This document shows, in pieces, positions 44,734 through 53,207 of a stretch of 64,000 nt of DNA (position 1 is the stretch's first letter; the number at the start of each line of letters is the position of its first letter). The stretch spans positions 372,001 through 436,000 of the forward strand of contig NZ_BCRN01000001.1 of NCBI RefSeq assembly GCF_001552615.1, read 5' to 3'. The translations under genes were made by a program, and so were the position numbers. The notes under the pieces were generated by a model that saw only the letters and a list, made by a program, of their open reading frames with translations, did no database searches and was not told where the DNA came from. This DNA comes from Millisia brevis NBRC 105863 (GTDB taxonomy: Bacteria > Actinomycetota > Actinomycetes > Mycobacteriales > Mycobacteriaceae).

Positions 44734-45749
44734 GCGCCGCCGCTCTGTGGAGGGCCGGCCGGTGGGGTGCCGCCGGTGTCGGGCGGCGTATCGGCAGGGT
44801 TGTCGAAGCTGACCCGGATCTTCTCGAAGCCCTTGCTGCGTTGGGCCTTTGCCTGCGCGGTGTAGGCGGCCTCGTCGCCCGGCGTCAGCACGACATTGTC
44901 GGTGAACGGCGTCAGCAACGATCGCGGGTAGAGCTTGTCGACGCGAACGGCGTTGAACTCCAAGGAGAACACGATCAGCACCGCCGCGATGTAGAGGAAG
45001 GCGAGCAAGCCGAGCACCACCGCGAAGACACCGTTGCTCGCGGTCGCGCGGGCGATCACCTCCTGGACGTAGACGCTGCCGAAGGTCTGCAATACCTGCC
45101 AGCCGATCGCGGCGGCCAAGGCCCCGGGGAAGACGTCCCGGACGCTCACCGGCCGTGCGGTGCCGATGCGGAAGGCGATCGTGAAGACCACCGTCGTCAC
45201 GACCACCGAACCGGCCATGGCGAAGAGTCTTCCGGCCGTGCCCAATTGGATGGCCGAGGCGATCCCGTTCACCACGGTCAGCGCCACGATCGCGCTGCCC
45301 ACCGTCGACAGCAGCATCGCCCCGCGGATGCGGACGCGGATCGGATTCGGACGGTCGTTGCGCGGGACCGACCACACGACGTTCATCGCGTTCTGCACGG
45401 CGACGGACACACCGAGCCCGCCGTAGACGGCGCCGATGACTCCTATCGTCACCCCGGCGGCACCCCCACCGATCTGACTGGGATCGCCGAGCTGGAAGCC
45501 GACGACCGGGATCTGTGAGAGCGCCGAATCGACGATCCGCTCCTGTAGATCGGGATCGTCCTGCAGCACGAAGCCGAGCACGGTGGTCAGGATCAGCAGC
45601 AATGGGAACAGCGAGATGAAGGCGTAGTAGGCGATCAACGCCGCGAGGTAGCCACCCTGGTCGTCGACGAACTTGTACACCACCGCCAGCGGAAATCCAC
45701 TGGCCGGATAGCGGCGTTGGAAGCGGTCGACCCGATCCGCAAATGACAC
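44730..45749 (-). CDS. YihY/BrkB-family membrane protein
   Basis: 339 residues with about six membrane helices. The YihY signature region GGYLAALIAYYAFISLFPLL is near the N-terminus and GLLAFLYIAAVLIVFSLEFNAV near the C-terminus. The C-terminal 40 residues are Pro/Gly-rich and cytoplasmic. It lies 84 bases behind trpS, an arrangement seen in other actinobacteria. Its function is not established; earlier claims that the family are RNases were withdrawn. Confidence 0.88.
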   Translation of the reverse strand: MSFADRVDRFQRRYPASGFPLAVVYKFVDDQGGYLAALIAYYAFISLFPLLLILTTVLGFVLQDDPDLQERIVDSALSQIPVVGFQLGDPSQIGGGAAGVTIGVIGAVYGGLGVSVAVQNAMNVVWSVPRNDRPNPIRVRIRGAMLLSTVGSAIVALTVVNGIASAIQLGTAGRLFAMAGSVVVTTVVFTIAFRIGTARPVSVRDVFPGALAAAIGWQVLQTFGSVYVQEVIARATASNGVFAVVLGLLAFLYIAAVLIVFSLEFNAVRVDKLYPRSLLTPFTDNVVLTPGDEAAYTAQAKAQRSKGFEKIRVSFDNPADTPPDTGGTPPAGPPQSGGA

Positions 45750-45833
45750 CCCGCGCGACCTCCGATCACCGAAACGGACCGCTGGGGGCTGTACGTACCT
45801 GCGGACGGACCGGGGTTCATTGTGCCGTACCGG

Positions 45834-46886
45834 TCACCGAGCTTCCGCGTAACTCATGCCCATCTGGGTGCGGACCTCCGCGAGGGTCGCGTCCGCGAGG
45901 TCGTTGGCCCGCTTGTTACCGGCCCGCAGGACGCTGTCGATCAGGCCGGGGTCGGCGGCAAGCTGCGCCCGCCGGGCACGGTGACCTGCGAGGAAGGAAT
46001 TGACCGCCTCGGTGGTGAGCGCCTTGAGGGCGCCGCTGCCGGCGTCACCGATCCGTTCGGCGATCCGCTGCGGGGTCGAGTCGAGGCAGATCGCGGCGGT
46101 CGAGAGCAGGCCGGCGACGCCGGGGCGTTCGACCGGGTCGTAGGTGATGTGCCGGTCGCTGTCGGTGCGGGTGCGGCGGATCGCCGCGGCGGTCTCGTCG
46201 GCACTCATCGACAGGGCGATCGCATTGCCGTAGCTCTTGGACATCTTGCGCCCGTCGAGGCCGAGGATCTCGGCGGCGTCGGTGACCATCGCCTCCGGAA
46301 CGGGGAAGACCTCGCCGTAGCGCTCGTTGAAGCGGCGGGCGATCGTGCGGGTGATCTCGATATGCGGCAGGTTGTCCTTGCCGACGGGCACCAGATTGCC
46401 CTTGCAGAACAGGATGTCCGCGGCCTGGTGCACCGGGTAGGTCAACAGCAACCCGCTCAGCGCCCGGCCGGACGCGGCCAGTTCGGCTTTGACGGTGGGG
46501 TTGCGGTGCAGTTCGGCCTCGGTGACCAGGCTCAGGAACGGCACCAGCAGTTGGTTGAGGGCGGGCACCGCCGAGTGGGTGAAGATCGTGGTGCGGTCCG
46601 GGTCGAGGCCGGCGGCGAGGTAGTCGGCGATCGCGCTGCGCACGTGATCACCGACCCGGGCGGCGATATCGCGGTCGGTGATCACCTGGTAGTCGGCCAG
46701 GATCACCAGCGTTTCGACGCCGAGGTTCTGCAGGTGCACGCGCTCGGTGATGCTGCCGACGTAGTGGCCGAGGTGCAGCGGACCGGTGGGGCGTTCGCCG
46801 GTCAACATACGGAAGCGGCCGGGGTCGGCGGCGATACGACGCTGCAGTTCGGGCATGCGCGCGCGGGTGGCGGCAAAGGAGTCCAT
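45834..46886 (-). CDS. trpS: Tryptophan--tRNA ligase
   Basis: 350 residues. Class I signature GPLHLGHYVGS at 35-45 and KMSKS at 214-218. The tryptophan site is in the usual place (AADILF, HIEITR). It charges tRNA-Trp. The 140-base leader contains a short ORF with two adjacent Trp codons and alternative hairpins, so expression is likely set by Trp-tRNA supply. The sequence belongs to the type with insert region MLTGERPTGPLHLGH, distinct from the E. coli-like class; whether a second trpS exists elsewhere is unknown. Confidence 0.95.
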   Translation of the reverse strand: MDSFAATRARMPELQRRIAADPGRFRMLTGERPTGPLHLGHYVGSITERVHLQNLGVETLVILADYQVITDRDIAARVGDHVRSAIADYLAAGLDPDRTTIFTHSAVPALNQLLVPFLSLVTEAELHRNPTVKAELAASGRALSGLLLTYPVHQAADILFCKGNLVPVGKDNLPHIEITRTIARRFNERYGEVFPVPEAMVTDAAEILGLDGRKMSKSYGNAIALSMSADETAAAIRRTRTDSDRHITYDPVERPGVAGLLSTAAICLDSTPQRIAERIGDAGSGALKALTTEAVNSFLAGHRARRAQLAADPGLIDSVLRAGNKRANDLADATLAEVRTQMGMSYAEAR

Positions 46887-46938
46887 CGGAGATATCCCTT
46901 CACAGGTGGGAAGGGCCGCACGGGAATCCTCGACGAAT

Positions 46939-46990
46939 GCGGGCTGCCGTGCAGCCCGCGAACATGCGTCGACCGGCTGCTACCGCAGCC
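46939..46990 (-). promoter_or_regulatory. Trp attenuator hairpins upstream of trpS
   Basis: In RNA order: segment 1 GGCTGC (46990-46985), segment 2 GCAGCC (46980-46975), segment 3 GCGGGCTGC (46959-46951), segment 4 GCAGCCCGC (46947-46939). Segments 1:2 and 3:4 form perfect stems (6 and 9 bp); 2 can also pair with 3. A ribosome waiting at the two Trp codons (46994-46989) would cover segment 1 and favour 2:3, breaking hairpin 3:4. No T-run follows, as often in actinobacteria. Confidence 0.8.
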
Positions 46991-47015
46991 ACCACGACAT
47001 CGTCGACAAACGCAT
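46980..47015 (-). CDS. trpS leader peptide (11 residues, two Trp)
   Basis: The ORF reads MRLSTMSWWLR then TAG. Two adjacent TGG codons stand just before the first hairpin. ATG at 47015 lies six bases after TAGGAT (47027-47022), which includes the stop codon of the upstream MFS gene, so the leader RNA is probably leaderless and starts at or near this ATG. The pattern is that of ribosome-mediated attenuation. Confidence 0.8.
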   Translation of the reverse strand: MRLSTMSWWLR

Positions 47016-47021
47016 GCCCGA

Positions 47022-47027
47022 ATCCTA
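47022..47027 (-). promoter_or_regulatory. -10 box of the trpS leader
   Basis: TAGGAT on the minus strand; its first three bases are the MFS stop codon. The leader ATG follows after six bases. No clear -35 is seen. Confidence 0.5.
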
Positions 47028-48326
47028 CGCGCGCTGTCGGCGCCGATCGATGACCTCGCGCACCCCGGCCGGCCCGACGCCCCGGCCCAGCGCGATCACC
47101 AGCGCCGCGCAGCCCAGCCCGGACAGCACGAAGCTGGTCGCGAACATCGTCGGATAGCCGAAGAGATCGCCGATGACGCCTCCGGTGATCCCCGCGACGC
47201 CCTGTACGAGCACGATCGCGCAGGCCAGCAGGGTGTAGTCGCTGCCGGCGTGGTCGCGTTCGGAGGCGTCCATCATCAGGGTGAACAGTGCGACCGTGGC
47301 CGCCCCACCCAGGACGTGTTCGGCGAGGCTGGCGGTGACGATCAGCGCGAACCCCCCGATGCCGAGGGAGGCGAAGAGGTACAGCGCCAGACTGATCGTC
47401 TGGGCGACCCCGGTGAGCAGCAGCGCATTGCGACGTCCGAGGCGGTAGGCGAGCCACCCGCCCAGCGCGGCGCCGCCGAGCGCGGCCGCCGACGACAGCG
47501 CACCCTTGATCAGGGCGATCTGCGCGACGGTCAGTCCGGAGTCGACCATGAACGGTCCGACCAGCGCGGAGCCCATCGAGTCGCCGAACTTGTAGGCGCC
47601 GATCAGCAGGATGAATACCGCCATGCCCGGTCGGCGCAGCCGCGTCCACCACCCGGCGGCCATGCGGGCGAGGCCGGGAGCTTCGGCTGCGGTCGGGGCG
47701 GGCTCGGTGGTTTGGGCTGCGCGGGCGTTCGGCGCCGGGTGGGCGGTCGGAGTCGGTTCGCGCAACCACCAGACCGGCAGGGTGCACAGCAGGATCAGAC
47801 CCGACATCACGATGAACAGGCCCCGCCACCCGGAGAGCGTCAGCAGCCACAGCAGTCCCCCGCCGCCTACGATCATGCCGATCCGGTAGGCGCCCACCTG
47901 GATGCCGTTGCCGATGCCCTTGCCCCGATACCCGAGCAGCCGCACGGCCAGGCCGTCGGTCGCGACGTCCTGGGTCGCGGAGATCAGGTTCATCACCGCG
48001 ATGCCGACCAGCAGCCACCGCAGCGACCCCGACAGGTCGAGCGACGCCATGACCAGCGCCAACGCCGCCGCGGCGAGTTGCAGGGTCAGCAGCCAGCGCC
48101 GCCGGGTGCCGTACCTGTCGACATAGGGCGCCCACAGGAACTTCAGCGCCCAGGGGGCGAAGAGCACTCCGGTCGCGCTGATCTGGGTGAGCGAGAGCCC
48201 CGATTCGCGCAGGACCACCGGCAGCGCCTGAGTGAAGAACCCGTAGGGCAATCCCTGCGCGAAGTAGAGCGCACAGAGCAGCACCGCGGTGGACGCGGCG
48301 ATCGTCCCCTTGGCCGGACCCGTCAT
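47025..48326 (-). CDS. MFS transporter, AmpG/RhtX-like
   Basis: 433 residues with 12 hydrophobic segments and a central Ala/Pro-rich loop (about 210-235). The N-terminal motifs YFAQGLPYGFF and PWALKFLWAPYVDRYG are typical of the AmpG/acetyl-CoA/siderophore (RhtX) transporter group. AmpG imports muropeptides, RhtX siderophores; neither substrate can be assigned here. It follows cbiN after an 82-base gap that holds a long inverted repeat. Confidence 0.85.
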   Translation of the reverse strand: MTGPAKGTIAASTAVLLCALYFAQGLPYGFFTQALPVVLRESGLSLTQISATGVLFAPWALKFLWAPYVDRYGTRRRWLLTLQLAAAALALVMASLDLSGSLRWLLVGIAVMNLISATQDVATDGLAVRLLGYRGKGIGNGIQVGAYRIGMIVGGGGLLWLLTLSGWRGLFIVMSGLILLCTLPVWWLREPTPTAHPAPNARAAQTTEPAPTAAEAPGLARMAAGWWTRLRRPGMAVFILLIGAYKFGDSMGSALVGPFMVDSGLTVAQIALIKGALSSAAALGGAALGGWLAYRLGRRNALLLTGVAQTISLALYLFASLGIGGFALIVTASLAEHVLGGAATVALFTLMMDASERDHAGSDYTLLACAIVLVQGVAGITGGVIGDLFGYPTMFATSFVLSGLGCAALVIALGRGVGPAGVREVIDRRRQRA

Positions 48327-48328
48327 CG

Positions 48329-48405
48329 GTGTGCGTCCATCTTCCTCACGGCGACGCCACGACGATTATCTCCTCGGGCCGCCGCTGAGGAAGATGAATG
48401 CACAC
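48329..48405 (-). terminator. Long inverted repeat, probable terminator of cbiMN
   Basis: Arms 48329-48348 (starts GTGTGCGTCCATC) and 48386-48405 (TGAGGAAGATGAATGCACAC) pair at 18 of 20 positions across a 37-base loop. It begins three bases after the cbiN stop and ends two bases before the MFS start, filling the gap. Loop bases are similar to the repeat at 31083. Confidence 0.7.
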
Positions 48406-48408
48406 GAC

Positions 48409-48711
48409 CTAGGAGGCGACCGGAGTCCGCCGGCGCACCATCCAGGCCACCCCACCGGCGAGCAGCAGGGTGACCAGCGTGCCGATGATCCCGGCGACCG
48501 CACCGGACAGCCGAGCGTGCTCGATTCCGGCGACGGCGTAGTCGGCCAACGGCCACCCGGCGCCGGTGTGGTCCTGTGCGGTGCTCATGAATCCAGTGGA
48601 TTCCGCAACGTATTCGAGGCCGTCGGGATGCCCGGAAGCGAATCCGCTGACCACCCCGGCGATCGCCAAAGCGGCGACCAACAGCAGCAGGTAGAGGCGT
48701 CCGCGACTCAT
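48409..48711 (-). CDS. cbiN: CbiN/PDGLE-domain protein
   Basis: 100 residues: N-terminal membrane helix (LYLLLLVAALAIAGVVSGFA), the PDGLEYVAE motif in the extracytoplasmic part, and a second helix near the C-terminus. CbiN or the PDGLE partner helps CbiM move cobalt or nickel. It overlaps the end of cbiM by four bases. No cbiQ or cbiO follows. Confidence 0.88.
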   Translation of the reverse strand: MSRGRLYLLLLVAALAIAGVVSGFASGHPDGLEYVAESTGFMSTAQDHTGAGWPLADYAVAGIEHARLSGAVAGIIGTLVTLLLAGGVAWMVRRRTPVAS

Positions 48712-49391
48712 GCCGCCACCTCCGAACGACGCTGCGGATCGGCGGGGATGCCGCGAGCGGCGTACACCAGGTCCGGCCGGGCGGATACGACGATCGCCAC
48801 CACCAGTGCGGTGATCAGCGCTTCGCCGATGCCGATCACCAGGTGCCAGCCGGCCATCGCCGTCAACACCTCACCGACCGGGATGTCGGCAACCCCGCCG
48901 AAGGCAAAGAGACCCACGAAGACCACCGCGGACAGGGGCACCGACAGCAGCGCCCCAATCCCGGCGGCGAGCGGTACCGATCCGCTGCGCTTGGGGAGCA
49001 CCTTCAGCAGTCCCTTGATGATCAGCCAGGCGCCGAGGACGCCGACCAAACCCATCAGGGTGATGTTCGTACCGATCGCGGTCAGGCCACCGTCGGCGAA
49101 GAGCACCGCCTGGACCAGCAGCACCGCGGAGATCACCAGGATCCCGGTCCACGGTCCGACCAGCGCCGCCGCGAGCGCGCCGCCCATCAAGTGGCCGCTG
49201 GTGCCGGCGCCGACCGGGTAGTTCACCATCTGGGTGGCGAAGACGAACGCGCCGACCAGGCCGGCCATCGGGGCGGTGCGATCGTCGAGTTCGTTGCGGG
49301 CGCCGCGCAGGGCGATGCCGACGCCGACCGCGGCGACCACCCCCGTCGCGATCGAGGTGTGCCCATCGAGGAATCCGTCGGGAACGTGCAT
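48708..49391 (-). CDS. cbiM: CbiM-type cobalt/nickel uptake permease
   Basis: 227 residues starting MHVPDGFLDGHTS; in this family the N-terminal Met-His-Val amino group and His2 form the metal site, which fixes the start at 49391. Seven membrane helices follow, with the conserved GTSGHLMGG. It is the substrate-specific part of an ECF cobalt/nickel transporter. The energising CbiQ and CbiO are not in the window; CbiM with CbiN alone can have some uptake activity. Confidence 0.9.
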   Translation of the reverse strand: MHVPDGFLDGHTSIATGVVAAVGVGIALRGARNELDDRTAPMAGLVGAFVFATQMVNYPVGAGTSGHLMGGALAAALVGPWTGILVISAVLLVQAVLFADGGLTAIGTNITLMGLVGVLGAWLIIKGLLKVLPKRSGSVPLAAGIGALLSVPLSAVVFVGLFAFGGVADIPVGEVLTAMAGWHLVIGIGEALITALVVAIVVSARPDLVYAARGIPADPQRRSEVAA

Positions 49392-49516
49392 GACTCACTC
49401 CTTGCGGCGGAAGGTGATGGCAAAACTGTACGGGACCAGCGCATTATCGGCGCGCCACTCGAACGAGCCCGAACTCGACCCTGGACGACCGCTGCAGGTC
49501 GGGTCGATGATGGGGT

Positions 49517-50672
49517 ATGGACCGAATCGTGATTGTCGGAGCGGGACTGACGGCCGCCACCGCGGCCGCAACGCTTCGCGACGAAGGGTACGAAGGGGAT
49601 CTGACTCTGGTGGGCACCGAGAAGGTGCTGCCCTATGAGCGCCCACCGCTGTCCAAGGAAGTCCTGCAGGGCAAGAAACCGTTTCACACGGTGCACGACG
49701 CCGACTGGTACTCCGAACGCGATATCCGGGTGTTGACCGGGGCGACCATCGGCTCTCTCGATCCTGCCGCACGGACGGTGGCCGTCAACGACGGTGAGAC
49801 CCTCTCGTACGACGCTCCTGGCCACCGGTGCGACTCCTCGCGAACTCGACATCCCCGGCGTCGACCGGACCCACAAGCTGCGCACCCGCGCGGACGAGGA
49901 GAAGTTGAAGGCGACGTTCGAGCCGGGCGCACGCCTGGTCACCATCGGCGGCGGCTGGATCGCTCTCGAGGTGGCAGCCTCCGCGCGCGAGGCGGGCCTG
50001 GACGTGACCGTACTCGAACGCAGCAAGCTGCCCTTGGTGTCGGTGCTGGGCCCCGAACTGGCCGAGCACCTGAAGAAACTGCACGAGTCCCACGGCGTGG
50101 ACATCCGCACCGAGACGGAGGCGACCGGGGTGACGGACGACGGCGTCCTGGTCGGCGACGAACTGGTCCCGGCGGAGGTGATTCTGCTGGCCGCCGGGGT
50201 GACACCATCGACCGAGCTGGCGGCAGCCGCCGGGCTCGGTGTGCAGGACGGCATCATCGCCGACCCGCAGTTGCGCACCACCGACCCGAATATCTGGGTG
50301 GCCGGGGACGCCGCGTATGCGACCAATACGGTGCTCGGCCCGTTGCGCGTCGAACATTGGGACAACGCGATCCGCCAGGGCAAGCTCGCCGCCCGCAGCA
50401 TCCTCGGGCAGGAGGGTGCCTACGACTGGCAGCCGTACTTCTATACCGACCAGTTCGAGTTCTCGATGGAGTACGTCGGGCATTCCTCACCGGACGACAG
50501 CGTGGTCATCCGCGGTGACCTGGACAAGAACGCCTTCATCGCCTACTGGATCGCGCCCGACGGGCACACCATCACCGCCGGGATGAACGTCGGGATCTGG
50601 GACGTCAACGATCAACTGCGGGAGCTGATCGGCACAACGGTCGACCCCGAGCAGCTGACAGTTCTCGGCTGA
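49517..50672 (+). pseudogene. FAD-dependent ferredoxin/rubredoxin reductase, frameshifted
   Basis: Residues from 49517 run MDRIVIVGAGLTAATAAATL (FAD motif) through PYERPPLSKEVL to TLSYD at 49813. The expected next segment, LLATGATPREL, is in another frame from 49815, and that frame continues to the stop at 50672 with the NAD motif VTIGGGWIALEVA and the second FAD motif WVAGDAAYATN. One base (49814) stands where a codon should be, so two bases are missing, or one is extra. Either the gene is inactivated or the sequence has an error. Repaired length would be about 385 residues, normal for the family. Confidence 0.85.
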
Positions 50673-50700
50673 CGGTCCCCGACCGACACCTACGAACGCC

Positions 50701-50732
50701 GACGGGCGGGGCCCAGCCGGGGTCCCGCCCGT
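50701..50732 (+). terminator. Hairpin terminator after the reductase
   Basis: ACGGGCGGG (50702-50710) pairs with CCCGCCCGT (50724-50732). Only 28 bases after the reductase stop. Confidence 0.75.
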
Positions 50733-50812
50733 TCCTCGCTCCGCCTAAATCCCATCAAATATCAAAAATATCCAGTAACGTTGACGGGGTTCGGTGGGCG
50801 GAGGAGGCGCGG

Positions 50813-52045
50813 ATGGACCTGCAGTGGTCGGAGCACGACCTGGCGTTTCGGGACGAGGTGCGCGCCTTCCTCGACGACAAGCTCACCGACGATCTGCGCG
50901 CCGCCGGGCGTCTGCAGACCAGCGTCTACTCGGATCACGAGGCGGCGATGCGGTGGCAGGCGATCCTGCACGAGCGCGGCTGGGCGGCGCCGGCGTGGCC
51001 GGTGCGCCACGGCGGCTGCGACTGGAGCCTGACGCAGCACTACATCTTCAGCCGGGAATCGATCCTCGCCGGCGCGCCCTATCTGTCGCCGATGGGCATC
51101 CGGATGGTGGCGTTCGCGATCATGCGATTCGGCATCGACGAACAGAAGCGGTACTTCCTGCCGCGCATCCTGACCGGCGAGGTGTTCTTCTGCCAGGGCT
51201 ACTCCGAGCCGGAGGCCGGCTCCGACCTCGCCTCGCTGTCGATGGCCGCGGTCGACGACGGCGACGACCTCGTATTGACCGGGTCGAAGATCTGGACCAC
51301 CCATGCCGCCGAGGCGAACTGGATGTTCGCGCTGGTGCGCACCAGCCGCGGCGAGCGCAAACAGCAGGGCATCACCTTCCTGCTGCTCGACTTCACCTCC
51401 CCCGGCATCGAGATCCACCCGCTGGTGATGTCGTCCGGCGAGGAGATCCAGTGCACGATCTTCTTCGACGGTGTGCGCGTCCCGAAGGCCAACGTGCTCG
51501 GCACGATCGACGACGGCTGGACGGTGGCGAAGTACCTGCTCGAGTTCGAGCGCGGCGGAGCGGCGCACGCCCCGGCCCTGCAGGTGGAGGCCGCGCATAT
51601 CGCCGGCGTCGCCGCGCAGCAGCCCGGCCCCGACGGCGGCCGGCTGATCGACGACCCGGCGTTCGCCGCGAAACTCGCGGACGCCCGGATGCGCACCGAG
51701 GTCCTCGAGATCCTCGAGTACCGCACCCTGGCCACCGTCGCGGCCGGCGGGCACCCCGGACCGTCCGCGTCGATGCTCAAGGTGCTCGGCACCGAACTGA
51801 GCCAACAGCTGACCGAACTGGCCCTCGAGGCGGCCGGACCGATCGGCCGGGTCTACCAGCCGCACGCCGCCCGCCCCGGCGGACCGATCGCGCACTTCAC
51901 CCCGCCGACCGACGGCTACGTCAGCGGTGAGCCCTGGCAGGCGGTGGCGCCGCTGCGCTACCTCAACGACCGGGCCGGGTCGATCTACGCCGGCAGCAAC
52001 GAGATCCAGCGCAATATCCTGGCCAAAGCCGCTCTCGGACTGTAG
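50813..52045 (+). CDS. Acyl-CoA dehydrogenase, first of a pair
   Basis: 410 residues in the three-part ACAD fold. FAD contacts CQGYSEPEAGSDLAS and GSKIWTTHA are clear, and the C-terminal FAD-binding segment is YAGSNEIQRNILAKAALGL. Such genes in tandem with a second, shorter ACAD encode the two subunits of heteromeric enzymes that act on sterol or other bulky CoA esters in mycobacteria-related bacteria. The upstream gap is AT-rich for this genome around 50747-50775, a likely promoter. The second gene follows after eight bases. Confidence 0.92.
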   Translation: MDLQWSEHDLAFRDEVRAFLDDKLTDDLRAAGRLQTSVYSDHEAAMRWQAILHERGWAAPAWPVRHGGCDWSLTQHYIFSRESILAGAPYLSPMGIRMVAFAIMRFGIDEQKRYFLPRILTGEVFFCQGYSEPEAGSDLASLSMAAVDDGDDLVLTGSKIWTTHAAEANWMFALVRTSRGERKQQGITFLLLDFTSPGIEIHPLVMSSGEEIQCTIFFDGVRVPKANVLGTIDDGWTVAKYLLEFERGGAAHAPALQVEAAHIAGVAAQQPGPDGGRLIDDPAFAAKLADARMRTEVLEILEYRTLATVAAGGHPGPSASMLKVLGTELSQQLTELALEAAGPIGRVYQPHAARPGGPIAHFTPPTDGYVSGEPWQAVAPLRYLNDRAGSIYAGSNEIQRNILAKAALGL

Positions 52046-52053
52046 GAATCAGC

Positions 52054-53187
52054 ATGGACTTCACGCTCACCGGGGAACAGCAGCTGCTCGCGGACGGTCT
52101 GCGCAAGTTTCTGACGTCCCGCTACGACCTGTCGACCAGTCGCACCGCAGCCGCCACGGGTTCCGGTATGCAGCAGGAGATCTGGCGATCATTCGCCGAC
52201 GAGCTGGGCTTGCTCGATGTGCTGCTGCCCGAGTCGGTCGGCGGCGCGGGCGGCGGCGCCGAGGAATTGATGATCATCACCGAGGAGTTGGGGCGCGCCC
52301 TCGTGGTCGAGCCGTATATCGGGACCGCGGTGATCGCGGCCGGGCTGCTCGAGCGTTCGCAATCCCCTGCGGCCGAATCACTTCTGCGCGCGATCGGGGA
52401 CGGCCGGGCTATCGTGGCGCTCGCCGCCGGCGAATCGGCCGCCGGTGACAACTGGCGGTCGGTGACCACGACCGCCCGCCGCTTCGGCGACGGATGGGTG
52501 CTCGACGGGGCGAAGTCGGTGGTGCTCGACGCACCCCTGGCGACCCACCTGTTGGTGACCGCCCGCACCTCCGGCGCTCCCGACGATGTCGCCGGCATCT
52601 CGCTGTTCCTGGTCAACCCGAAGGCCGCCGGCGTGACCCTGCGCGAGTACCGAACGATCGACGACCGGCGCGGCGCGGACCTGGTGTTCGAGCGGGTCGC
52701 GGCCGAAACCCTGCTCGGCCCCGAGGGTGGCGCATGGCCGTCACTGGCCCGGGCGCGGGATGTCGGCGCGGTCGCGGTGTCCTCGGAGGCGGTCGGCTGC
52801 ATGCGCACCGTCCTGCACGACACCGTCGAGTACACCAAGCAGCGCAAACAGTTCGGCGCGCCGATCGGCAGCTTCCAGGTGCTCCAGCACCGGATGGTCG
52901 ACATGATGATGGAGCTCGAGCAGGCGGTTGCCGCGGTGCACCTCGCCGTCCTGAACCTCGACGCCGACGAGCACACCCGCGCCCGCACGACATCGGTCGC
53001 GAAGGCCACCGTCGGCCGGGCGGCCCGGTTCGTCGGCCAGAACGCGGTGCAACTGCACGGCGGCATGGGCATGACCGAGGAGTTGGCGATCGGGCACTAC
53101 TTCAAGCGTCTGACGGCGGTGCAGTACGAGTTCGGCACCACCGACAGCCACCGCAGCCGCTACGCGGCCCTGACCCGCGAGGTCTGA
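52054..53187 (+). CDS. Acyl-CoA dehydrogenase, second of a pair
   Basis: 377 residues. N-terminal helical domain with LPESVGGAGGGAEELMIITEELGR, middle beta domain, and C-terminal QLHGGMGMTEELAIGHYFKR with the conserved GGMG. The GYSEPEAGSD-type loop of the first subunit is weak here, as expected if the two proteins form a heterotetramer with one FAD site per pair. No CoA ligase or hydratase is adjacent to reveal the pathway. Confidence 0.9.
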   Translation: MDFTLTGEQQLLADGLRKFLTSRYDLSTSRTAAATGSGMQQEIWRSFADELGLLDVLLPESVGGAGGGAEELMIITEELGRALVVEPYIGTAVIAAGLLERSQSPAAESLLRAIGDGRAIVALAAGESAAGDNWRSVTTTARRFGDGWVLDGAKSVVLDAPLATHLLVTARTSGAPDDVAGISLFLVNPKAAGVTLREYRTIDDRRGADLVFERVAAETLLGPEGGAWPSLARARDVGAVAVSSEAVGCMRTVLHDTVEYTKQRKQFGAPIGSFQVLQHRMVDMMMELEQAVAAVHLAVLNLDADEHTRARTTSVAKATVGRAARFVGQNAVQLHGGMGMTEELAIGHYFKRLTAVQYEFGTTDSHRSRYAALTREV

Positions 53188-53207
53188 CCCGCGACGCCTG
53201 ACCGGTC

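Noticed and set aside
45822-48473. An 883-codon plus-strand frame opposite trpS and the MFS gene
   Set aside because: It covers two recognised genes on the other strand and has no domain-like segments.
49392-49516. Cobalamin riboswitch upstream of cbiM
   Set aside because: The region is short and lacks the B12-box sequence.
49395-49772. A minus-strand frame between cbiM and the reductase
   Set aside because: Most of it is antisense to the reductase gene, and the rest is the cbiM upstream region; no start or family support.
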